Source of the DNA: Streptosporangiaceae bacterium
GTDB taxonomy: Bacteria > Actinomycetota > Actinomycetes > Streptosporangiales > Streptosporangiaceae
Assembly (NCBI GenBank): GCA_019239975.1
Contig: JAFAZE010000149.1
Location: forward strand, 1-48,457
Length of the DNA: 48,457 bases
Direction of reading: 5' to 3'
Part shown: positions 23,173 to 31,928 of the stretch, one piece after another
Layout: each line of letters begins with the position of its first letter
How positions within the stretch are numbered: the stretch's first letter is position 1
The notes under the pieces: model-generated
The model's database searches: none
What the model saw: only the letters and a program-made list of their open reading frames with translations
What the model was told of the DNA's origin: nothing
Made by a program: the position numbers and the translations under genes

Positions 23173-24300
23173 GTACGCTCTCTCGGGCTCATTGTCTGCC
23201 TCAACCTCGCCGCACTGCCCATCGCCATGAGACCACTGCTCATCACGCTTGTGGGTGCGCAGCGCACCGGAGGCTTCGCGGGGGCGGGTCTGGCGGGGGG
23301 CGCGGCGGCGGCGGGAATGGCACTCACGGCACCCTGGTGGTCGCGTGCGCTGCTCCGCTACGGGGATGCCCGGGTCCTCCTGGTCTCCGGCGCGCTGTTC
23401 GCCGGAGTCCAGCTGGCACTCGCCGCAAGCCACGGGCCGGCGCTCTTCGCCGGCGTCGCGGCGGTGGCGGGGCTGTGCACGCCGCCGGTCGCCAGCAGCC
23501 TGCGCGCCATGGTGCCCCGGCTGACCTCTGGCGGCCTGACGAGGGCGTATGCGGTCAACTCGGTCGCGCAGGAGATCATTTACATCGGCGGCCCGCTGTG
23601 GGTGATGGCCTGGGTAACCCTTGCCGGGCCCGCCGCCGCGCTGGCCGCCAGCACGGTGGCCGGCACGGTCGCGCTGGCCGCCGGCATCACGCTCACCACC
23701 CGCGTCCGGGGGCCGGCCCGCCGCGACGGATCTTCCCGGCTCGCCGTACCCGCGTTCTACACGCTGGGAGGTACCTACCTGGCCTACTGGATCTGCATGG
23801 GCGCGATGTGGGTGCTGCTGCCGGCGTTCGCCGACCGCGCCGGCGGGCCGGGACGGGCCGGACTTCTGGTCGCGGTCTGGTCGGCGGGCAGCCTCCTCGG
23901 CGGTCTGACCGTCACCGCCCGGCCGCTGCGGGCGCCGCTGCGCAACAGCTACCTTTGGCTGCTGACCGTGCTCGCCGTCACGTCCCTGCCGCTCGCCCTG
24001 CCGACCACGGCGGCGGCGATGGCGGTCGCGGTCGGCGCGTTCGGTCTCGCGCTGGCGCCGTGGCTGGCGGTCAGCGACCAGCTCGTGATGGCATCGGTGG
24101 GAGAACGGCGCAGCGGGGAGCTGTACGGCTGGCTGACCACGATCGGCCAGGTCGGCGGCGCCGTCGGCGCGGCGATCGCCGGCCCGCTCGCCGACCGCTA
24201 CCACGGGGGCTCGGCGTTCCTGGAGGTCACAGCCGCGCTCGGCATAGGGCTGGCCATCGCGCTGGGCCGACGGCACACGCTGTCGGCCGAGCCGGGTTAG
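23167..24300 (+). CDS. MFS transporter (12 TM, drug-efflux-like)
   Basis: 377 residues with about twelve hydrophobic helices. 'GLAGGAAAAGMALTAPWWSR' corresponds to the TM2 region and the loop 'WSRALLRYGDARVLL' replaces the classical motif A. The length is short for the DHA1 family but helices are complete, ending at 'ALGRRHTLSAEPG'. It is divergent from the MarR repressor and under the same operator, so an exporter induced by a toxic ligand is likely. The substrate is unknown. Confidence 0.82.
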   Translation: MNVRSLGLIVCLNLAALPIAMRPLLITLVGAQRTGGFAGAGLAGGAAAAGMALTAPWWSRALLRYGDARVLLVSGALFAGVQLALAASHGPALFAGVAAVAGLCTPPVASSLRAMVPRLTSGGLTRAYAVNSVAQEIIYIGGPLWVMAWVTLAGPAAALAASTVAGTVALAAGITLTTRVRGPARRDGSSRLAVPAFYTLGGTYLAYWICMGAMWVLLPAFADRAGGPGRAGLLVAVWSAGSLLGGLTVTARPLRAPLRNSYLWLLTVLAVTSLPLALPTTAAAMAVAVGAFGLALAPWLAVSDQLVMASVGERRSGELYGWLTTIGQVGGAVGAAIAGPLADRYHGGSAFLEVTAALGIGLAIALGRRHTLSAEPG

Positions 24301-24309
24301 GCGCGTCCG

Positions 24310-25080
24310 CTAACCGCGGGAGCGGTCGCGGCCGCCTCCCAGGAACGACTCGGTAAACCCCGAGCTGGCTGACAGCTCCGCCGGAGTTCCCGCCATCAGC
24401 ACCTGGCCGCCGCCGAGCACGTACGCGTGATCGGCGATGCCGAGCGCCGCGCGGGCCCGCTGCTCCACGATGAGCACCGCGGCGCCGTTCTCGGCGAGCG
24501 CCCGGACGTGCTCCGACAGCAGCTCGGCGGCGAGCTTCGGCGCGAGGTTCGCGGTCGGCTCGTCGAGCAGGAACACGGCCGGCTCCAGCATCAGCACGCG
24601 GCCCATCGCCAGCATCTTCCGCTCGCCGCCGCTCAGCCGGGCGGCCCGCCGGGTCAGCATCTGGCCGAGCCGGGGGAACACGCGGAGCACCCGCTCGACC
24701 CGCGGCCCAACCTCGCGCGCGGACAGCAGGTATCCGCCCATCTCAAGGTTCTCCCTGACGGTGAGCGGCCCGAATACGTCATCGACCTGCGGCACGTACC
24801 CGACGCCGGCCCGGGCGATCTCCTCGGGCGGCATGCCGGTAATGTCCCTGCCGCCGGCCAGCACCCGCCCCGAGGACGGCCGCAGCACGCCGGCGAGCGC
24901 CTTCAGCAGCGTCGACTTGCCCGAGCCGTTCGGGCCGACGATGGCGGCGACCTGGCCGGAGGCGGCCAGCACCGAGACGCCGTGGATGATGTCGCCGGCC
25001 CCGTACCCGGCGCGGATATCCTCGGCCTGGAGGGCGGCGCGCGGCGCCCCGTCGGGGGAAGCCGCTCCGTCAGCCGACAA
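24310..25080 (-). CDS. livF: Branched-chain-amino-acid-type ABC transporter ATPase LivF
   Basis: 256 residues. Walker A 'VGPNGSGKSTLLKAL' is near residue 50, the Q-loop is at 'VPQVDDVFGPLTVRENLEMG', the signature is 'RLSGGERKMLAMGRVLM' and Walker B 'VFLLDEPTANLAP', with the switch His replaced in 'IVEQRARAAL' as is usual in LivF. The likely start is TTG 25080, overlapping the end of livG by 11 bp. It is the last gene of the Liv operon but is now separated from the upstream genes by the 17-kb insertion. Confidence 0.9.
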   Translation of the reverse strand: MSADGAASPDGAPRAALQAEDIRAGYGAGDIIHGVSVLAASGQVAAIVGPNGSGKSTLLKALAGVLRPSSGRVLAGGRDITGMPPEEIARAGVGYVPQVDDVFGPLTVRENLEMGGYLLSAREVGPRVERVLRVFPRLGQMLTRRAARLSGGERKMLAMGRVLMLEPAVFLLDEPTANLAPKLAAELLSEHVRALAENGAAVLIVEQRARAALGIADHAYVLGGGQVLMAGTPAELSASSGFTESFLGGGRDRSRG

Positions 25081-25702
25081 GGTAGGCCTCCACGACCTCC
25101 GGGCGGTCCCGCAGCGCGCTCATCGTCCCCTCGGCGAGCACCCTTCCCTCCGCCATCACGATCACCGGATCGCAGAACTCGTCCATGATGGCAAGCTCGT
25201 GCTCCACCATCAGGATCGTCATGCCCGCCGCGCACAGGGCGGTGAGCTGGTCTCCGATCCGGCGGGCGAGCACCGGGTGCACGCCTGCCATCGGCTCGTC
25301 GAGCAGCAGGACCTTCGGCTCCATCATCAGCGCGCGCATGATCTCCACCAGGCGGCGCTGGCCGCCGCTGAGGTCGCCGGCGTACGTGTCCGCGTGCTGG
25401 GCGAGGCCGAACTGGTCCAGCAGCACCCGGGCGCGCGCGATCGCGGCGTCCTCGTCCCGCCGCCAGTACCGCGGCCCGGCGAGCGCGCCGCGCAGCGAGT
25501 CGCCGCGGTGCCCGGGCACGGCGCTGAGCAGGTTCTCCATGACGGTCAGCCGCCGGAACTCGCTGGCCAGCTGGAACGTCCGGGCCAGGCCGAGCCTGGC
25601 GCGCCGGTAGGCGGGAATCCCGGTCACGTCGTGACCGTCGTAGATGACCTGCCCGGAGGACGGCGGTACGGTCCCGGCGAGGATGCCGAGCAGCGTCGAC
25701 TT
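25070..25702 (-). pseudogene. livG: 3' half of the split livM-livG gene (LivG from Walker A onward)
   Basis: Reading from the insertion point the frame is K-STLLGILAGT, i.e. LivG from the second half of Walker A, through the Q-loop region 'LARTFQLASEFRRLTVMENL', signature 'DLSGGQRRLVEIMRALM', Walker B 'VLLLDEPMAGVHP' and switch 'LMVEHELAIM'. The missing N-terminal part lies 17 kb away at 42823-44067 in the same frame. An internal ATG at 25627 could give a 185-residue fragment without Walker A, which could not bind ATP properly. The stop overlaps livF. Confidence 0.92.
25700..25702. other. attL: Left attachment site core (attL)
   Basis: Left of the core CTT is livG (GCAGCGTCGA on the plus strand), right of it is element DNA beginning CCCGTCTAATGG. 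Only three bases are common with the other end, as expected for a serine integrase with a 2-bp crossover. Predicted attB reads GCAGCGTCGACTTGCCCG and predicted attP has ACGGGCTTCCCGTC around the core. Confidence 0.85.
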
Positions 25703-25733
25703 CCCGTCTAATGGTTTGGGACATTCATATCGC

Positions 25734-25749
25734 CTATCATGGATGATAG
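25734..25749. promoter_or_regulatory. Perfect palindrome before the integrase gene
   Basis: CTATCAT-GG-ATGATAG lies 30 bp ahead of the proposed GTG start and directly abuts an in-frame ATG at 25750. It may be an operator that controls integrase expression or part of the recombination site. The flank is AT-rich, fitting a promoter. Confidence 0.5.
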
Positions 25750-25779
25750 ATGGACGCAGCGACAGGAAGGGGCAGGCCA

Positions 25780-27294
25780 GTGCCGATCGACGCAGAATAC
25801 GCCAGGATCTCGCGGGACAAGCGCGGCGCGGCCGAGGGCGTGGAGACCCAGCAGGGCGAGAACGCCGACGCCGCCGACGAGCTGGGCCTGACCATCGGTG
25901 CCAGCTACGTGGACAACGACCTGTCGGCCTACGCCGGGGTGGAGCGCCCGGAGTATGAGCGGCTGCTGGCCGATGTCGCGGCGGGCAAGATCGGCACGCT
26001 GATCATCTGGCACGCCAACCGGCTGCACCGCTCGACCGAGGAGGTGAACGCGTTCATCAAGCTGGCCCGCGCGCACAAGCTGCGGCTGTACTCCACGACC
26101 AAGGGCGCGTTCTACAACCTGGACAAAGCCTCGGGCCGTAAGGAACTGCGTGATGACACCAGCGAGGCGGAGTATGAGTCCGAGCACCGGGGCGAGCGGG
26201 TCGCGATAGCCCGCAAGCGGCAGGCCCGCCAGGGCGTGTACGGCGGCGGGGTGCGCCCGTACGGGTGGGGCGTGGACACCGGGCGGGTCCGCTCAGTGTG
26301 CGTCAACCCGAAGGCCCCGGCGATGGAACGCCGGTATGAGGACCGCCCGGTGCTGGACATGACCCGCCACAGCCCGGCCGAGGCGGAGGAGATCAGCCGG
26401 TGGGCCGATGACCTGCTGTCCGGGGTGTCGATGAACCACGTGCTGCGTGACCTGGCCGCCCGCAAGGTGGCCACGGTAGCGATGTCCGATGACCGGCGGG
26501 TGCGGCGCAACGGGAAGGCGGCCGAGCACGGCGGGTGGAACTCCCGGACGGTGCAGCAGATCCTGACCCACCCGCGCACGTCGGGGCACGCGGTCTACAA
26601 GGGGGAGATCGTGCTCCGCAACGCCTATGAGCCGATCCTGCACGAGGATGTGCGCCAGGCGCTGATCACGCTGTTCGGTGACCCGGCGCGCAGGACCTCG
26701 CCGGGGAACACGCCCAAGTGGCTGGGGTCGCTGATCTACCGGTGCGGCAAGTGCGATGACGGCACCACGATGACGGTGCGCCGCAACAAGTCCGGTACCC
26801 CAGTCTACCGGTGCCGCAAGACCGGTCACTGCTGCTGGCCGGCCGAGCGGACCGATAAGTACGTGGAGAACGTGATCGTGGCCCGCCTGTCGCGCGATGA
26901 TGTGGCCGGGCTGATCCCGCACGAGGCCGAGGTGGACGTGGCCGCGCTGCGCGATGAGCTGGTGGTGTGCGACAACCGCAAGCGCGGCGCGGCGCAGTCA
27001 TACGCACGGGGCGGGATCGACGAGGCGCAACTGGAGACGATCACCGCCGAATTGGACCACCGGATGACCGAGATCCGCGCGGACTTGAACTCGGCCACCT
27101 CGCACAGCCCGCTGTCGGCGTTCGCCATGACCGACGACGCCCGCCGCACCTGGGAGGAGCTGCCGATCGGCCGCAAGCGGGAAATCGTCCGCATCCTGCT
27201 GACCGTCACGCTTCCGCCGCTGGGACGCGGGCACAGCTTCAATCGTGACCTGATCCAGATATCGGGCACTACCCCGGCCGCGCGGGCGGCCTGA
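25780..27294 (+). CDS. int: Large serine integrase / site-specific recombinase
   Basis: About 504 residues. The resolvase domain comes first, with the catalytic Ser in 'EYARISRDK', then 'QQGENADAADELG', 'DNDLSAYAGVERPEYERLLA' and 'LIIWHANRLHRS'. The recombinase domain has 'GVRPYGWGVD' and 'WNSRTVQQILTHPRTSGHAV'. A zinc ribbon follows ('YRCGKCDDGTTMTV' with a later 'YRCRKTGHCCWP'), then a coiled-coil C-terminus. This is the long recombinase type that integrates actinophages and actinomycete elements. GTG 25780 has AGGAAGGGG upstream; ATG 25750 in the same frame is an alternative. It lies at the left end, beside attL, as is usual. Confidence 0.94.
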   Translation: MPIDAEYARISRDKRGAAEGVETQQGENADAADELGLTIGASYVDNDLSAYAGVERPEYERLLADVAAGKIGTLIIWHANRLHRSTEEVNAFIKLARAHKLRLYSTTKGAFYNLDKASGRKELRDDTSEAEYESEHRGERVAIARKRQARQGVYGGGVRPYGWGVDTGRVRSVCVNPKAPAMERRYEDRPVLDMTRHSPAEAEEISRWADDLLSGVSMNHVLRDLAARKVATVAMSDDRRVRRNGKAAEHGGWNSRTVQQILTHPRTSGHAVYKGEIVLRNAYEPILHEDVRQALITLFGDPARRTSPGNTPKWLGSLIYRCGKCDDGTTMTVRRNKSGTPVYRCRKTGHCCWPAERTDKYVENVIVARLSRDDVAGLIPHEAEVDVAALRDELVVCDNRKRGAAQSYARGGIDEAQLETITAELDHRMTEIRADLNSATSHSPLSAFAMTDDARRTWEELPIGRKREIVRILLTVTLPPLGRGHSFNRDLIQISGTTPAARAA

Positions 27295-27315
27295 CACGGC
27301 GCCGGCAAGCAGGAC

Positions 27316-27349
27316 GATGCCCCCGCCGGCCGTGGCCGGCGGGGGCATC
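27316..27349. terminator. Perfect bidirectional terminator hairpin
   Basis: GATGCCCCCGCCGGCC and its exact complement form a 15-16 bp stem with a tiny loop. It sits 21 bp after the integrase stop and 8 bp beyond the stop of the convergent gene on the minus strand, so it can end both transcripts. Confidence 0.85.
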
Positions 27350-27356
27350 TAGTCTG

Positions 27357-27620
27357 TCAGGCGGCCCGGTTGCGGGGCGGGCGCAGCAGCCGGGTAAGGC
27401 GGTCGCGCTGCCGGTCGGTCAGCGGGGGCAGGGCATCGGCCACCTCCTTGACCCACTGGTCCATGTCGTCGTCCTCGTCGCGGGGCGTGGCGTCGTCGTG
27501 GCTGGGTGAGTGGTGATCGGGCGGCTGGGGTCGGGCTGTGCGGCGCGTGGGGCGTTCACCTCCTTTCCGTGCTCGGTCGGGTAGCGGGTGCCGGTGCGCG
27601 GGGGTCATGGTTTCAGCCAT
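27357..27620 (-). CDS. Small element protein with GPLT/PPLT-x2-QRDRLxxLLR C-terminus
   Basis: The conserved end is 'VADALPPLTDRQRDRLTRLL' followed by R-P-P. The same motif ends the gene at 42501-42797 and the remnant at 31181. The start is uncertain: ATG 27464 gives only 35 residues and has GAGGA at proper spacing; ATGs at 27608 and 27620 add a charged, proline-rich, poorly conserved leader. Such short proteins are common beside integrases in actinomycete elements; role unknown. Gene is convergent with the integrase. Confidence 0.6.
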   Translation of the reverse strand: MAETMTPAHRHPLPDRARKGGERPTRRTARPQPPDHHSPSHDDATPRDEDDDMDQWVKEVADALPPLTDRQRDRLTRLLRPPRNRAA

Positions 27621-27810
27621 GAGCCAGGTCCGCCCGGCCCAGGTCGATTTAGGCGCTGACCTGCGCTGGCAGCGGTCCCGGGGTGGCGTTTCGCCGGCGT
27701 GTCCAAGGACGCCCGCCCAGACGCCGGCTGGGACGCCGGCTGAGATGCCAGGGGAAACGTGACCGGGGCGGCGGGTAGCCCGGCCTGAAGACGCCTGGCA
27801 GGCTGCCCGC

Positions 27811-28863
27811 TCACCAGGTTCCCTCTTCTCCGGTGGCAGCCCACGCCGTGTCGTCGTCGTAGTCATCGTCAGCGGCGCGGCGCAGTGCCCGCTCGCGTTC
27901 GGCGGCCTCGCGGCGTTCGCGCGCCCGTTGCTGGCGGTAATCCTGCCACGGGTCGGGCAGCGCCTGTTCCAGGTCGATCAGCCGCACCTGACCGCCGTCC
28001 GCCCCGTGCAGGGGCAGCCAGACCGGCCCGGCCGGGCTGGTAACGCGCGGGTCGAGCGCCGCCGTGGCGATCCGCAGCCCGGCCGCCTCGCGGGTCGCGG
28101 CCAGGGCGCGGCGGGCGGCCTGCTCCCGGCGCGGGGAGCCGAAGCAGAACAGCAGCACCGGGCAGGGCAGTTCGTGCCAGGCCAGCCCCGCCGCCAGCAC
28201 GGCGTAGCCGTCCAGCTTGCCCGCCAGCACCGGCAGATGCTCGGTGCCCGCGTCGTACTCCAGCCAGAAGCTGACCGTACGGCCGTCCTCGGCCCAGGTG
28301 CCCGCACCGTCCGGCCGGGGCAGCCTTGCCCGGTCATCGCCCCGCACGGCCGCCTGCTGGCATCTGGCGGCCGTGTCGGCCTCGTTCAGCCACTCGGCCA
28401 GCTCCCCGCCGTGCTCGCGGGCATGGCGGGCCAGCGCAGCGAAGAACCAGTTCCGGCCGGTCATATGGGACAGGCGCGGGGAGCGTTCCAGGCCGAGCTG
28501 CCGGTCAGCGCGGGCCTGCGGCGCCCACCGGCGCTCGTCGCGGTCCTCCACGCCGAGCATGGCCGCGCCTACCGCGCCGAGCACGTAGTGCCACGGTGCC
28601 GAGCCTTCGGGCGGGTGCGGCCGGAACCGGCGCAGCAGCCCGATCCGCACCAGCACGGCCAGCCGGTGCCGCGCCGTGATGACGCTGCCGAACGCGAGCG
28701 CGGCGAGCTGGCCGGTGGTCAGCACCCGGTGGACAGCCACCAGCCGGACCAGTTCCCGGTCCCGGTCGGTCAGGTGCGCGGGCGCGGCCAGCAGCGCGGC
28801 CTCGTCCTTGGTGCGTGCCCCCGTGCCCGCCCCGCGCGGATGAGAATGTGATGCTGTTGTCAT
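27811..28863 (-). CDS. Replication-relaxation family protein
   Basis: 350 residues. A winged helix at about residues 30-90 ('LTDRDRELVRLVAVHRVLTT' and 'GQLAALAFGSVITARHRLAV') and the central 'WHYVLGAVGAAMLG' plus 'HMTGRNWFFAALARHAREHG' define the Replic_Relax family, associated with plasmid and element mobilisation or replication in actinobacteria. A nuclease-like core with 'FWLEYDAGTEHLPVLAGKLD' follows and the C-terminus is charged ('DDDYDDDTAW'). ATG 28863 precedes the basic 'MTTASHSHPRG' start; the frame is open further but without similarity. Confidence 0.8.
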   Translation of the reverse strand: MTTASHSHPRGAGTGARTKDEAALLAAPAHLTDRDRELVRLVAVHRVLTTGQLAALAFGSVITARHRLAVLVRIGLLRRFRPHPPEGSAPWHYVLGAVGAAMLGVEDRDERRWAPQARADRQLGLERSPRLSHMTGRNWFFAALARHAREHGGELAEWLNEADTAARCQQAAVRGDDRARLPRPDGAGTWAEDGRTVSFWLEYDAGTEHLPVLAGKLDGYAVLAAGLAWHELPCPVLLFCFGSPRREQAARRALAATREAAGLRIATAALDPRVTSPAGPVWLPLHGADGGQVRLIDLEQALPDPWQDYRQQRARERREAAERERALRRAADDDYDDDTAWAATGEEGTW

Positions 28864-29669
28864 CAGTCCCGGTTCACCCCCGCAGGTACATTTCGCCGCT
28901 GACCAGCGCACCCGGCCAGGTCAGGGCCGGCAGATGCCCCGGACGGTCTAGGCGGCCGGGGCACCTGCCGAGCTGCCGTCCGCCCGGGTTGCCGTCCCGA
29001 ACGCCGGCTGACAAGCCATGTCATGTCCGTTGCTCTCCTTCTTCTCGTGCCGGTCACCGAGCCCGCGCGGCCGGGTGCGGTGCGCCGCACCCGCGCAGGC
29101 CCGTGCCGCCTGGCCCCGGTCATTCACAGGGCAGGCGGAAAATCTTCTGAGAAACGGCCGTGCACCGTACCTGAGCTGCGCTGTCAGCCTGGTGACTGCT
29201 GGCCCTCAGCCGCGTGCCGGGCGGTTGCCGGGCGGGCTGGTGCTCGCACTGCCGCCACGCCGGCCACGACCACATCAGCAGACCGGGCCAGCGCGTGCGC
29301 CGGCGTCTCCTCCCCGGTGCCAGGTCACCCGGCACCCAGGCCCGCCATGCCGCACGCCGCCCCGCCACAGGGTCCATACGCCAGCCATCGGCCACGCGCG
29401 CCGTCCCCAGGCCGGCCCTCTCTATGGCCGCGCCGCGCCAGGCGTCACGCGCATCTTCCATGGACGCTCCGCACACCGCGTCCTGTCAAGACACCGGTAC
29501 CCCTAACGGAATCCCTGGTAAGGAAAATGTCACCAGGCAGTAAGTGGACAGGACGGAGACCAGAAGGGGAAACTGGCGCGCTTTCCGTGCCGGCCGCGGA
29601 GCTGACGGTCCCCGCGCCGGCCGGCCCGTGGCATGGCACCGCCCGCGAGATGCGCGGTCCCCGCGTCCC
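28864..29669. other. Gap without a convincing gene
   Basis: Frames of 60-160 codons exist on both strands, but none has a ribosome-binding site, consistent third-position bias or a recognisable motif. It may be a promoter and leader region for the leftward replication-relaxation gene or contain decayed element DNA. An AT-richer stretch is at about 29490-29560. Confidence 0.4.
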
Positions 29670-30434
29670 TCACCGGTCGCTGATCAGCTCCAGCGTGATG
29701 TCGCCGCCAGACCGGCCGGCGCGGCGGACGAGCTTGGGGAAGCGGTCCAGGAACTCGCGGAAGCTGCGGCAGCCGTAGTTACGCTCGTCGAAGGAGGAGT
29801 CCAGGGCGACCATCTTGCTCTTGATCGCCGATGCGGTCAGCGTGGCCCTGGCGGTCTCCTCGAAGGCCCGGACCAGCAGGTGCTCCGCCGCCGTGATGTC
29901 GAACGCGGCGTCGACGGCCGCGCGGGCCGCCGGATCGACCTCCGCGACCAGGGTGCCCCAGTACTTGTATTCCGAGCAGACCGAGGCCAGCCGGTGGCTG
30001 GCGGTGGCCTCGGTGCCGACGCCGACCACCCACTTGCCGAACTCGCGCAGCCGGCGCACCAGCGGGGTGTAGTCGCTGTCCCCGGTGACCAGGACGAACA
30101 CCATCACGTCCGGGTGCGCGATCAGCGTTTCCATCGCGTCGACGGCCATCTGGATGTCGGCGGCGTTCTTGGCCTGCGCGCCGAACCGGCCGACCTGGGT
30201 CATGTCCACCCCGTTGAGAGCCAGGTCGTGCTGGTAGCGGCCGAACCGGGGGTCGGCCCAGTCCGCGTACGCGCGCCGCACCGAAGCGTTGCCGTAGTCC
30301 CGGCACAGCCGGGTCAGCGCGGCGTACGGCACCGGGTTGGCCTGACCGGGCAGCCCCTTGCCCGCGCCCAGGACCAGGTTCTCGAAATCGATGAAGACCG
30401 CGACCTGGCCGCCCGGCGGACGCTCCTCGTCCAC
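29670..30434 (-). CDS. NYN-domain (LabA/DUF88-like) protein with C-terminal LOTUS-like domain
   Basis: 254 residues from the GTG at 30434 (GAAAGGGG precedes). The PIN-like NYN nuclease fold has its acidic residues in 'VAVFIDFENLVLG', 'AADIQMAVDAMETL' and 'FVLVTGDSDYTPLVRRLREF'; 'GKWVVGVGTEATASHRLASV' follows. The C-terminal 70 residues ('ATLTASAIKSKMVALDSSFD' and 'CRSFREFLDRFPKLVRR') resemble an OST-HTH/LOTUS RNA-binding domain. Proteins of this architecture are thought to bind or cleave RNA; a regulatory or defence role on the element is inference. Confidence 0.82.
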   Translation of the reverse strand: MDEERPPGGQVAVFIDFENLVLGAGKGLPGQANPVPYAALTRLCRDYGNASVRRAYADWADPRFGRYQHDLALNGVDMTQVGRFGAQAKNAADIQMAVDAMETLIAHPDVMVFVLVTGDSDYTPLVRRLREFGKWVVGVGTEATASHRLASVCSEYKYWGTLVAEVDPAARAAVDAAFDITAAEHLLVRAFEETARATLTASAIKSKMVALDSSFDERNYGCRSFREFLDRFPKLVRRAGRSGGDITLELISDR

Positions 30435-31051
30435 GGCGCCACCCCTTTCCACCCGCGTGCTGATACCAGCCTCCCGGCCGGGACACGGCACGGCAAGCAG
30501 ATGACCAGGATGGGCGGCGCTGGCGGGCCAGGCTGGAAGGCGCGCGGTCCCGGGCAGTGACCGGCGGCCCGCTGGCCTGCCGCAGTGCCCCCGGGAGTGA
30601 GCGCACGGGCGAGCTGGCGCGGCAGACCGGGCTGGCCTGCCGCCCGGGACCCTGCCAAGCATCCACGCTCTGCTCGTCGCGGATTGTCAAGCCGGCCGCC
30701 GGCGCTTTCCCGTAACTTCCCGGCGCGGGCCTGCGAGCGTTCCCGGTGAGCGCGGACCCGGCAGGCGGAACCGCAGTAGACGGCATCAGCGCGGCCAGCG
30801 ACCGGGCCGCCGCAGCCGGGGCACGCCCGGGGCGGAGCGCCGTCCCGCAACGCTTCTAGCCGTTTCCGGTGCCGCCGGATGGACGCCTCGGCCTCGCGCA
30901 GGCGCCCGATCCACCAGCCGAGGTTGTCGTCGTCGGCGAGCTTGGCGAGTTCGGAATCCGGCCAGAACCCGGCGGGGAAACCCTGGGAGAGCACGAGGTC
31001 GTTCATGCGCCGGACCGGGTCGTGCTTCAGCGAGCGGCGACGGGAGGCCAC
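30314..31051 (-). CDS. Hypothetical zinc-ribbon protein
   Basis: The first 115 residues are credible: a helical N-terminus ('LVLSQGFPAGFWPDSELAKL'), charged coiled coil and a zinc ribbon 'CPGCGGPVAGRADAVYCGSACR' read here as Cys-x2-Cys then Cys-x3-Cys. No family is recognised. After the zinc ribbon the frame runs on for 130 low-complexity codons and overlaps the NYN gene by 121 bp, so the true end is probably near 30700, with a lost stop or a frameshift. Starts: GTG 31051 or ATG 31006. Confidence 0.5.
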   Translation of the reverse strand: MASRRRSLKHDPVRRMNDLVLSQGFPAGFWPDSELAKLADDDNLGWWIGRLREAEASIRRHRKRLEALRDGAPPRACPGCGGPVAGRADAVYCGSACRVRAHRERSQARAGKLRESAGGRLDNPRRAERGCLAGSRAAGQPGLPRQLARALTPGGTAAGQRAAGHCPGPRAFQPGPPAPPILVICLPCRVPAGRLVSARGWKGVAPWTRSVRRAARSRSSSISRTWSWARARGCPVRPTRCRTPR

Positions 31052-31160
31052 GAAACGAATCTACCCGTTACGGCACGAGGTCTGGCACCGGCCGACCGCC
31101 GGCCCCACGGGCTGGCGGGAGGCGTTTCGCGGCGAGGAGCAGTGCCTGCTGCGGAAGACC

Positions 31161-31180
31161 CACGCGGGCAGGCCCGCGTG
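31161..31180. terminator. Hairpin at the 3' end of the GPLT remnant
   Basis: CACGCGGGC and GCCCGCGTG flank a 2-nt centre and lie directly after the stop at 31181 on the minus strand. It has the shape of an intrinsic terminator without a U-tract. Confidence 0.5.
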
Positions 31181-31297
31181 TCAGCAGCGGCGCTTGCGCA
31201 GGAGCAGGCCGAGGATGTCGCGCTGCTTGTCGGTGAGCGGGCCGAGGCTGGCTGCCGCCGCGCTCGGCAGCCGCGTCCTGCGCCAGGCCGCCGATGC
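31181..31297 (-). pseudogene. Remnant of a GPLT-x2-QRDxL family gene
   Basis: The 38 codons before the stop read '...SLGPLTDKQRDILGLLLR' and end K-R-R-C. This matches the C-terminal motif of the element proteins at 27357 and 42501. No start codon is available between this and an in-frame stop at 31298, and the upstream DNA belongs to the opposite-strand remnant, so the 5' part has been lost. Confidence 0.6.
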
Positions 31298-31775
31298 CTA
31301 CGACCGCGCCGCCCGCCAGCCCTGGGGGCGGATACCCGCACCCACCCCGGCCGGGAACCAGCTCCGCCATGCCGCCCGGATCATCTCCGCCTACGCCTAC
31401 CTCACGGGGGACCGCGTCCTCACCCCGGTCGTGCTGCTGGCCCGCCTCGCCGCGCTCGCCGAGGCCGTCGCGGAGCTGCGCCAGTCCCAGCAGCGCGCCG
31501 CCCAGGCCGCCGCCGCACTGCGCGCCGCCCGGCACCTGCGCGCCGCCAGCAGGCCCGCGCCGCCCACCCGGCCACAAGGCAGGCCCGCCCCGGCCAGCGC
31601 GCCACGCGCGCCCACACCGGCCCGGCCCCGCCCGGCCACTGCCGCCGGACTAGCCCAGCTCAGCTTCCCCGCCCCGCCCCGGACCCGCCCGCTCGCACCA
31701 GGCCGGCCCGGACCCGGCGACCCGCCACCGGCACGCCGGCCACCGCCGCCACGGCCACGCGGTCCCACTCGCTAA
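31263..31775 (+). pseudogene. C-terminal remnant of a mobilisation/relaxase-like protein
   Basis: The frame reads 'SRVLRQAADAYDRAARQPWG' then 'RIPAPTPAGNQLRHAARIIS', a pattern I associate with C-terminal regions of relaxase/mobilisation proteins in actinomycete integrative elements, then a coiled coil and a long Pro/Ala/Arg-rich tail. There is no start codon or ribosome-binding site, and the similarity begins abruptly where the opposite-strand GPLT remnant ends, which looks like a deletion junction. Family assignment is from memory of the pattern. Confidence 0.45.
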
Positions 31776-31928
31776 CCCGCGCCGGGAGCGTCGGGCTCCC
31801 CACCATCGAGGTACACCGGCCCCGGCTGATCGGACGATGTTCCCACTCTTGCGTTTAAGCGTTTCCGGGCGCATGATGACGGTTACCGGGGCAAACGGTA
31901 CTTTTACTGTGCGTAGTGGAGGCCCCGG
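31776..31928 (+). promoter_or_regulatory. Likely promoter region of the radical SAM block
   Basis: G+C falls here. An AT-rich stretch at about 31845-31915 contains CTCTTGCGTTTAAGC, then GCAAACGGTACTTTTACTGT, before a GGAGG ribosome-binding site at 31917-31923. A promoter for the downstream small genes is probable, though the exact hexamers are uncertain. Confidence 0.4.

Noticed and set aside
25690..25710. tRNA-gene attachment site for the element
   Set aside because: The integration target is the livMG coding sequence; no tRNA fold is present at either end.
27538..27762. Short plus-strand frame with T-P-A repeats near 27.7 kb
   Set aside because: No ribosome-binding site and low complexity; overlaps a better-supported minus-strand gene end.
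29018..29543. Plus-strand frames of 110-160 codons in the element gap
   Set aside because: Proline/Arg-rich, no start signals or recognised motif, and the three plus frames overlap each other.
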